Assembly (NCBI GenBank): GCA_002633025.1
Contig: NMRB01000015.1
Location: forward strand, 851,002-915,001
Length of the DNA: 64,000 bases
Origin: Notospermus geniculatus
Lineage: Eukaryota; Nemertea; Pilidiophora; Heteronemertea; Lineidae
Direction of reading: 5' to 3'
Shown here: positions 60,001-64,000 of the stretch, piece after piece
Numbering within the stretch: position 1 is the first letter of the stretch
How the letters are laid out: each line of letters starts with the position of its first letter
Program-made: the position numbers and the translations under genes
Notes under the pieces: model-generated
What the model saw: only the letters and a program-made list of their open reading frames with translations
What the model was told of the DNA's origin: nothing
Database searches by the model: none

Positions 60001-63000
60001 TCAATGTCTTATGGTGTGTAATATTCAGACACCGATGAATAATTGATATGAAATTCACATCATAGCTGAATGAGCCACCAATCAATAATTTTCACTGTTT
60101 TCAAAAGTGCTTATTTCTCTTTCAAGATGAATTTGGTATGTTTTGAAGGACCTTTTTAAAAATGGATATGCAGTTTGAGAATTGACTGAAAAATATTTTG
60201 TTTGTTGCCCCTTTTTGTCCCCCATGAATGGCATGTATATTGAATGTACAGTATATTGAATGTACAAATGCTGTATTTTTGCTTCCTTAAGCTTATGCCT
60301 AAAAATTGCTGTTGACCGTTCTTGAAGTGTGGATTTTGTAAATACATGTATCTTTCAGGGTAGCTCTATAGATTTTCAGGTTTCATCATCAGATAACAGA
60401 ATGTTATTTTTGTGGTGATGTCTGTGGTCCTGCCTCGGAGGACATTTGATGGTGTCAGTCTTCTGTTCTTCCATTTACCTCTCATCTTTGTGGAAGATTC
60501 GCTCTAGTTTGTAGTCTGCAAGGAAATCAAAATGGAAGTCAAGGGTAGTCTCTTTGTATTGTCTTTAATGAGCTTTTCTCTGGTTTTCTCAGGGCCCAGA
60601 GTTCATCCATCTCAAAAATGGAAGTGTCAGAGGACAACGAGCCAGCACTATCCAAACTCGATGTCGTCTTGAATTTTACACTCGAGGTAAGACTAATCTT
60701 CCAAATCAGAAAGGTCTGAAATTAAAAAAGATTTCCTTGCAAAATTCATAAGAGGAAATGTTTTGAAGAAGCTCAACCCTGACTTTAAAAAGTCATTTAC
60801 TAAAATCTCAATGTTTTCCCAAGGTTGTTGTCATGGAAGTGAAGGGACTGAAGTCGCTTGCCCCAAACAAGATTGTCTACTGCACGATGGAGGTCGAAGG
60901 TGGCGAGAAGCTGCAGACGGATCAGGCAGAAGCATCAAAACCTTCGTGAGTACACGTAGTTTACGTACGGTAGCTGGATAAGTTCTGGCTTGTCTTTGCC
61001 TGTCAGATAAGTGCTCACATCATGAGTTTCCAAGAAATCTCCAGAGAAACGAAGATGGTGGGGGAGGTGAGCAAGGAAATGACGACTAATCACCAGACTC
61101 GTTTATGTTACAGTTGGGATACGCAAGGTGATTTTACCACGACACATCCCCTGCCTGTTGTCAAAGTCAAACTCTACACAGAGAGTTCTGGAATGCTCAG
61201 CCTGGAAGACAAGGAACTTGGCAAGGTGGTCATACGACCGACATCCACGAGTAGCAAGATGCCGGAATGGTATAAGCTTGCGACCAGCAAGAATTGTCCC
61301 GATGACTTGAAAATCAAAATTGCTGTGCGTATGGACAAGCCACAGAATATGAAGCACTGTGGGTGAGTATTCCATGGAATCTAAACTGAAATACATGTAG
61401 CCTGTATCTCCCCAAGGCCAAGTGTTCAGATCCTTCCTGATAATTTTGTCCCTGAAATGTCCAAAAGATATCATCTGTGTTGATTTCAGGTATCTCTATG
61501 CCATGGGGAAAACGGTTTGGAAGAAATGGAAGAAGAGATACTTCGTCCTTGTTCAGGTATGACAAAAATGCCTTTCTTGTTAGCCTTGATCTGACATGGC
61601 TCGTGACTTGACTGTGATCACCAGAGGAGCCCTGATATTCTAGTGGTTGGCCCATTTGCTTAGCAAAAGACAGGTCCTGGGTACAAATGGAGCCTGGGCT
61701 ACATGGAACTAACCATTCCTCGCTCTTCATGTCTGTATGAGTCTGGTCCCAAATTCACAAATTTCTTCGACTTTCCTTTTGCAGGTGTCACAGTACACAT
61801 TTGCTATGTGCAGTTATCGTGAAAAGAAACCAGACCCCACTGAGATGATGCAGCTGGATGGCTACACTGTTGATTACACTGAACCTGCAGGTGAGTCTGG
61901 TCAGAATCAGTAAACTTCCTTTATATTTAGGCCATTCTTTATTGCTTATAATGCGCTCATTCCTCTTTATAGATGTTGGACTTGGTGGTAATTGCTTCTT
62001 CAACACGGTAAAAGAGGGCGACAGCGTCATGTTCGCAACTGATGATGAAAATGACCGGCAACTCTGGGTTCAGGCGGTGTATCGTGCCACCGGACAATCA
62101 CATAAACCTATACCACCTGTACAACAAACCCCAAACAAGATTAGTAATTCACAGATTTCTCGGATGCAAGGAGGTAAGTTGACAGCAGACTTCACTCGTT
62201 AATGTTTGCGCAATAAATGCTTTTGTCACAGCTCTGTCAACATCACTAACATCGCTGGAAACGGTGTTGTGTACTCACCATATTTGTAAAATATAAGTGA
62301 GCACCAAGTGTGGCATCTTCGTGAAAAAGTCTTCGTCCGACTAAAAAAAACTTGTCATTTTGAGGTACATTTCTCTTTGACAATTTGAAACTTCTGTTTT
62401 ATCCCATAATTTCAGTAAATTATCGAAAAGGTAAAGGGCAAATAATGCCATTGTCCATGACTATTTTGCACTTGTACCAGTGGTTCAAGATTCAAATTGC
62501 TACAACCTAGTTTTCGTGTGACAGTTGAGTGCTTTGAAAAGTGTTGCAGTGATTTCATTCACAAACCCTCTCACTTTTGAACATCCTTGTGCAGTTGAGA
62601 ACAATTTGAGTGATTATGCATCATAGAACCCTTTATGTTTCAAACTTGACCATCCTTGATGCAACTAAAATATTTGAAACAATAATGTTTGCGATTTTGA
62701 TTTTAATTTCATTTAAAACCTAATTTATTGCTCAGTTTAATCTTACCTTGACCTTGCATCTAACTCTCAAGGTCATTTGAAAAACTTTCCATTCTGCATC
62801 AGTTTAGACTGCTTTAGAGTACCAGCCAGTATTATGTTTAAGGGAGGCCTAACCGAAACCTTGTCTCTAGTATTATAGCAAGTTCATCTCGTCCTGAATT
62901 CATAGCATGGCACTTGTCACTAAACTTGTTGATTAACAATGTTTTCGTTTCTATTGATATGACTTGTGTTATTTGTTGCTTTTATGTGCTTGCACCATAC

Positions 63001-63964
63001 TGCACCATAATAAAAATCCTCTTTTTGACCTTAGCATGTTTTCCAGATGCTGATCGAGCAAGAAAGCACGGATTAGACGAGTACGTTCAGGCGAACCCCT
63101 GCAAGTTTGATCACGCTGGCTTGTTCAAGCTGGTTCAGACTTTGACTCTAGACTACCGACTCAACGATGCCTACACTTGTTTGGTAAGTACTGGTACTGA
63201 TCAACCCTTAAACTGCTGGAGGCAACCATCCCAACACAGGATTCCAAAACTTCAGTTGCGCAACTTGTTCTTAGATGGCCCAGTGATCACTCTACATGAT
63301 TCAAAGCATTCTAACTTGATGAAGATCATTTGCAACCACACTGAAACAGTTTGGTTGTACATTTTGGTGCCAGTGTTTTTTATTCAGAAGCAACCCAGAT
63401 ATTGCACTTGGTGTTTTCCATTTCAGGGTTGGTTCAGCCCTGGACAAGTCTTTTGCTTGGATGAGTACTGTGCTCGTTACGGGGTGCGAGGGTGTTTCCG
63501 CCATCTTTGTTACCTCAATGATCTATTGGAGAGGGCTGAAAATGGAATCATGGTCGACCCCACCCTTATTCACTACAGCTTTGCTTTCTGTGCCTCACAT
63601 GTTCATGGCAACAGGTAAGTATGGATCGGGGATTTTGCAGAGCTGCATTCAGTAGGCCTGTTCTGTACCAACCTCAGAGTGTATATTGGAAAAAATTTGC
63701 AGAAACTTTCTTCAGATGGTTCACAGGAACAACATTTCTTCAAATAATTTTCTCTCAAAACCATGGTTTGTAAGAAATCTTCGATAGAAAATGCTGTCTG
63801 CTGGACTCCAGGGGTAGATGAATTGATACACAAGTAATTCTATGTCATTATTTTCCTTTCAGACCTGACGGCATTGGAACAGTCACGCACGAGGAAAGGG
63901 AGAAATTTGATGAGATCAAAGAAAGATTACGGATTCTTCTTGAAAACCAAATCACACATTTTAG
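38250..63964 (+). CDS. CADPS: CADPS (CAPS), calcium-dependent secretion activator, 5' and middle exons
   Basis: The protein primes dense-core vesicles for Ca2+-regulated exocytosis, acting at the vesicle-plasma membrane interface with SNAREs and PI(4,5)P2. In the window the order is an acidic, Ser-rich N-terminus; the conserved [20 protein letters not shown] region; the [15 protein letters not shown] helix; the KRFPKFV...[10 protein letters not shown] block; a C2 domain (60593-61362); a PH domain (61490-62173); and the first exons after it. All joins keep frame except a 2-nt insertion in exon 3. Twelve constitutive exons give 2303 nt after discounting that insertion. Vertebrate CAPS proteins are about 1300 aa, so the MUN (Munc13-homology) domain lies beyond the right edge. 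Extra symmetrical mini-exons lie between exon 3 and the C2 exons. Confidence 0.96.
40110..40240. mobile_element. MITE family 3 (AGCAAATGCTTTTACTT arms), copy 1
   Basis: The left arm ACTAGCAAATGCTTTTACTT and right arm AAGTAAAAGCATTTGCTATT are inverted. Pairing continues outwards through AATAAA-rich and GGTCAT/ATGACCC ends, for about 40 bp in all. Two relatives lie at 51939-52193. Confidence 0.75.
40300..40645 (+). mobile_element. tRNA-derived SINE (V-SINE/Deu-like)
   Basis: The head has RNA polymerase III boxes: GCGTGGTCTAGTGGTTAGAG (box A) and GGGTTTGATTCCC (box B). The body has TGACCTTGAGCAAGTCACTT, like the core shared by V-SINE and Deu SINE superfamilies. The 3' end carries AATGCGCTATATATAAGAAC, like the tails of V-SINEs and partner LINEs. 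It is not a functional tRNA: no acceptor stem or CCA context. Confidence 0.8.
40711..40935 (+). mobile_element. Second SINE, tRNA-like head
   Basis: The head TGGGTGGCGCAGTGGAAACA and a box-B-like CAGGCTCAAACCCTAGTCGG suggest a tRNA-derived promoter. The body includes GGGGACTCCGGTTTCCTCCT, a phrase partly echoed at 51746-51763. The end holds an inverted pair, TTGAATGCAGGGTTAACCCT and CATTCAGTTGAGTCATAAACC-like. Moderately confident. Confidence 0.6.
41445..41706. repeat. Degenerate TGGGATCC/GGGATTCC repeat
   Basis: Words such as TGGGATCC, GGGATCCCA and GGGATTCC recur roughly every 15-25 bases over about 260 bp on both strands. This gives long open frames on both strands with Ile-Pro/Gly-Ile patterns that are not real proteins. 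It is a simple expanded repeat. Confidence 0.7.
44015..44210. mobile_element. MITE family 2, copy 2
   Basis: The left end AATAGACGATATCACTCCAA and right end TTGGAGTGATAGATTCTATT match the arms of the element at 10803-11035. The interior shares the GTCAGGTGCTGCA and GTGACGTC-like blocks. 196 bp. Confidence 0.75.
45066..45137. repeat. 34-bp tandem duplicate beside a gap base
   Basis: TAGTCTTGCATTTCGCCCCA continuing GTGTTGGAGAATG occurs twice in direct succession and ends at a single N (45137). It resembles the larger false duplications and is probably an assembly join artefact. Confidence 0.7.
45844..45924 (+). CDS. CADPS: CADPS exon 2
   Basis: 81 bp, phase 0 at both ends, encoding [20 protein letters not shown] and then ACDEMTR. 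It matches [20 protein letters not shown] of vertebrate CAPS. Acceptor TTTTTCAG, donor GTAAGT. Confidence 0.96.
46953..47042. repeat. Degenerate GCTGCT/GCTGCA repeat
   Basis: About 90 bp of imperfect triplet repeat such as TGCTGCAATGCTGCTG, on either strand. It is intronic, with no stable reading frame across it. Confidence 0.7.
47567..48119. repeat. Haplotype copy A of a false duplication
   Basis: Repeated at 48121-48661 across a single N at 48120, intron sequence only. Copy A has a diverged or inserted piece near 48000 relative to copy B. Confidence 0.88.
48121..48661. repeat. Haplotype copy B of a false duplication
   Basis: Near-identical to 47567-48119, beginning at the N. Its end runs into the right half of a short MITE that copy A lacks because its contig stops there. 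Confidence 0.88.
48550..48720. mobile_element. 171-bp MITE (TACAGTG ends)
   Basis: The left end TACAGTGTAACCTCTCTAAG and the right end TTAAGGGAGGTTTCACTGTA are imperfect inverted repeats. The interior has repeated GAGGTGTCC words. It is non-coding. Confidence 0.7.
48921..48953 (+). CDS. CADPS: Candidate CADPS micro-exon ([11 protein letters not shown])
   Basis: 33 bp between a strong acceptor (TGCTCTTTTTCAG) and a strong donor (GTAAGC), phase 0 at both ends, encoding [11 protein letters not shown]. It resembles the start of the next exon ([11 protein letters not shown]), so it might be an inserted or relict duplicate exon. Nothing proves that it is spliced in. Confidence 0.3.
51939..52072. 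mobile_element. MITE family 3, copy 2
   Basis: The left arm GGTATTGGCTGGTATTATAC leads into GTTAGCAAATGCTTTTACC. The right arm is AAAAGCATTTGCTACCTTTT followed by ATAAATACCAGCC. It shares the AGCAAATGCTTTTAC core with the element at 40110-40240. Confidence 0.7.
52073..52193. mobile_element. MITE family 3, copy 3, abutting copy 2
   Basis: The left arm TGGCTGGTATTCATAAAAGC continues TAGCAAATGCTTTTACTT, and the right arm AAGTAAAAGCATTTGCTTAC continues TTTTGTGAATACCAACCA. It directly follows copy 2, sharing or overlapping the terminal bases. Confidence 0.7.
52406..52593. mobile_element. MITE family 1, copy 4 (CADPS intron)
   Basis: TGTGACTCGTGACAGCAAAA at the left and TTTTGCTGTCACGGGTCACA at the right. 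188 bp, the same interior (TTTCACAATGGGCAGACAAT) as the other copies. Confidence 0.85.
52880..53045 (+). CDS. CADPS: CADPS exon 3 with a 2-nt frame break
   Basis: Bases 52880-52960 encode [20 protein letters not shown] and KSSINLL in frame. Then AG at 52961-52962 is extra. From 52963 the expected [20 protein letters not shown] and QKLKRYN continue in the shifted frame to the phase 2 donor GTATGT. Read straight, the frame meets TAA at 53030. Since both halves are conserved, an indel error or a rare allele is the likely cause. Confidence 0.93.
53374..53596. mobile_element. MITE with TACTGTAAAGC ends and TTTCGCG arrays
   Basis: The left end TACTGTAAAGCAGGAAAATT is matched at the right by AATTATCTTGCTTTACAGTA. 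The interior repeats CGCGAAAATTTCCTGCC and inverse forms several times. Similar TTTCGCG-bearing short elements are common in marine invertebrates (general knowledge). Non-coding. Confidence 0.78.
55450..55672. repeat. Copy A of a false duplication (CADPS intron 3)
   Basis: The sequence from GCATACAGCCATTACATGTT to GATGCTGCTGAGG is repeated at about 55909-56129 with a few substitutions. A single N at 55675 follows it. Confidence 0.85.
55909..56129. repeat. Copy B of a false duplication
   Basis: Near-identical to 55450-55672. The 230 bp after the N (55676-55908) has no counterpart at the left, so it is either allele-specific or from the far side of a badly joined contig. Confidence 0.82.
56352..56387 (+). 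CDS. CADPS: CADPS candidate cassette exon A
   Basis: 36 bp, phase 2 at both ends, acceptor TTTTTTTCTAG and donor GTAAAC. Joined to exon 3 it gives [13 protein letters not shown]. Same length and phase as the two exons after it, but not similar in sequence, so it is the least certain of the set. Confidence 0.45.
56388..57288 (+). other. AT-rich CADPS intron
   Basis: Contains an AT-rich low-complexity stretch at about 56870-57110. No other feature seen. Confidence 0.6.
57289..57324 (+). CDS. CADPS: CADPS cassette exon B ([13 protein letters not shown])
   Basis: 36 bp, phase 2 at both ends, acceptor TTTCATTCCAG, donor GTAAAC. The protein differs from exon C at only two of the eleven complete residues. 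The pair looks like a recent tandem exon duplication, a classic setting for mutually exclusive splicing. Confidence 0.8.
   Translation, partial: TTLKYSQPPSS
57720..57755 (+). CDS. CADPS: CADPS cassette exon C ([13 protein letters not shown])
   Basis: 36 bp, phase 2 at both ends, acceptor TTCTGTTGCAG, donor GTAATC. The duplicate of exon B, 395 bp downstream. RRHSS resembles a basophilic kinase site (RRxS), so each version could be phosphorylated. That is inference. Confidence 0.82.
   Translation, partial: ETFQYSQSIPP
58347..58523. mobile_element. 177-bp MITE-like inverted repeat
   Basis: CTGCCCTCCAATAGAAAAGG at the left and CCTTTGGAATTGGAGGGCAG at the right are inverted with a few mismatches. 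The interior is non-coding. It lies between cassette exons C and D. Confidence 0.6.
58969..59019 (+). CDS. CADPS: CADPS cassette exon D
   Basis: 51 bp, phase 2 at both ends, acceptor CCATTTCAG, donor GTAAAT. It encodes [18 protein letters not shown]. It is absent from the vertebrate CAPS proteins I can recall. Only 80 bp separates it from exon E, so the two may be used together. Confidence 0.7.
59100..59165 (+). CDS. CADPS: CADPS cassette exon E
   Basis: 66 bp, phase 2 at both ends, acceptor TGGTTGCAG, donor GTATTG. It encodes [23 protein letters not shown], a His-rich amphipathic-looking stretch. No known domain. Confidence 0.65.
59166..60592 (+). other. CADPS intron before the C2 exons
   Basis: Two related blocks carrying GGCTGAATGCATG and CCACCATCTTG(G/A) occur near 59410-59520 and 59520-59665, perhaps parts of an unidentified repeat. 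A G run lies at about 59611. No gene is recognised. Confidence 0.4.
60593..60686 (+). CDS. CADPS: CADPS exon, start of C2 domain
   Basis: 94 bp, starting in phase 2 and ending in phase 0. It encodes [20 protein letters not shown] and [10 protein letters not shown], parallel to SSIIDMGEESENQLSKSDVV of vertebrate CAPS. The vertebrate junction therefore skips straight from exon 3 to here, leaving the cassette exons as extra. Confidence 0.95.
60824..60945 (+). CDS. CADPS: CADPS exon, C2 domain part 2
   Basis: 122 bp, starting in phase 0 and ending in phase 2. It encodes [20 protein letters not shown] and [20 protein letters not shown], almost identical to vertebrate CAPS. Confidence 0.97.
61114..61362 (+). 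CDS. CADPS: CADPS exon, C2 domain part 3
   Basis: 249 bp, phase 2 at both ends. It encodes [35 protein letters not shown] and [15 protein letters not shown]. The CAPS C2 domain lacks most Ca2+-binding Asp residues in known members. I did not score each position. Confidence 0.97.
61490..61556 (+). CDS. CADPS: CADPS exon, PH domain start
   Basis: 67 bp, starting in phase 2 and ending in phase 0, encoding [20 protein letters not shown] and VQ. The Lys/Arg cluster (KKWKKR) is where the CAPS PH domain binds acidic phospholipid such as PI(4,5)P2. Confidence 0.97.
61785..61890 (+). CDS. CADPS: CADPS exon, PH domain middle
   Basis: 106 bp, starting in phase 0 and ending in phase 1, encoding [20 protein letters not shown] and [15 protein letters not shown]. 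Closely matches the family. Confidence 0.97.
61973..62173 (+). CDS. CADPS: CADPS exon, PH domain end and linker
   Basis: 201 bp, phase 1 at both ends, encoding [39 protein letters not shown] and a Gln/Asn/Ser linker ending SRMQG. The Trp in LWVQ is the conserved Trp of the last PH helix. Confidence 0.96.
62174..63046 (+). other. CADPS intron
   Basis: AT-rich; no other feature seen. The true acceptor is the TTTTCCAG ending at 63046, not the CTTAG ten bases or so upstream. Confidence 0.6.
63047..63183 (+). CDS. CADPS: CADPS exon after PH domain
   Basis: 137 bp, starting in phase 1 and ending in phase 0, encoding [20 protein letters not shown] and [20 protein letters not shown]. Matches [20 protein letters not shown] of vertebrate CAPS. 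Confidence 0.96.
63427..63614 (+). CDS. CADPS: CADPS exon ([19 protein letters not shown])
   Basis: 188 bp, starting in phase 0 and ending in phase 2. Conserved runs [40 protein letters not shown] and [10 protein letters not shown] match the family nearly residue for residue. Confidence 0.97.
63863..63964 (+). CDS. CADPS: CADPS exon, last complete exon in window
   Basis: 102 bp, phase 2 at both ends, encoding [20 protein letters not shown] and [14 protein letters not shown]. Donor GTAACT. The gene continues beyond the window with the rest of the protein, including the MUN domain. Confidence 0.96.
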
Positions 63965-64000
63965 GTAACTCTTAGTCTTTCTGTTGCCGTCGAATGTAAC

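Overview
The window is animal nuclear DNA: long GT-AG introns, short exons, tRNA-derived SINEs and many short inverted-repeat elements. Very high heterozygosity, frequent AGGCCTA and TACATGTA strings and the gene content suggest a marine invertebrate, most likely an echinoderm or another invertebrate deuterostome. The species cannot be named from the sequence alone.

Two conserved genes lie head to head. On the minus strand, from about 34.8 kb down to 12.6 kb (first untranslated exon probably near 37.8 kb), is the orthologue of KMT2E/MLL5 (sister paralogue SETD5). I could join 23 coding exons in an unbroken frame of 6102 nt (2033 aa). The order is an HCF-1-binding-type DHNY motif, a complete PHD finger, a divergent SET plus post-SET domain, a charged coiled segment, a very long Ser/Thr-rich exon, the conserved [12 protein letters not shown] block and a Pro/Gln-rich tail. 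On the plus strand, from 38250 past the right edge, is CADPS (CAPS), the priming factor for dense-core vesicle exocytosis. Its N-terminal region, C2 domain, PH domain and the region leading towards the MUN domain are in the window. CADPS carries a cluster of five symmetrical phase-2 mini-exons between 56.3 and 59.2 kb, two of them clearly duplicates of each other. These look like optional or mutually exclusive cassettes in the linker before the C2 domain.

Several apparent duplications are assembly artefacts. Single N bases at 27794, 32358, 48120 and 55675 each mark a join where two near-identical haplotype copies lie in tandem, and a smaller case is at 45137. As a result the SET exons and the PHD exon of KMT2E each appear twice. 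CADPS exon 3 has a 2-nt insertion that breaks the frame and is probably a sequence error.

Layout: 1-1.1 kb is a tandem satellite of about 192 bp. 1.1-9.4 kb has no recognised gene but holds several foldback elements. 9.4-12.6 kb is the probable KMT2E 3' UTR or downstream region, with three inverted-repeat elements. 12.6-37.8 kb is KMT2E. 37.8-38.25 kb is the divergent promoter region. 38.25-64 kb is CADPS, whose introns hold SINEs and MITE families.
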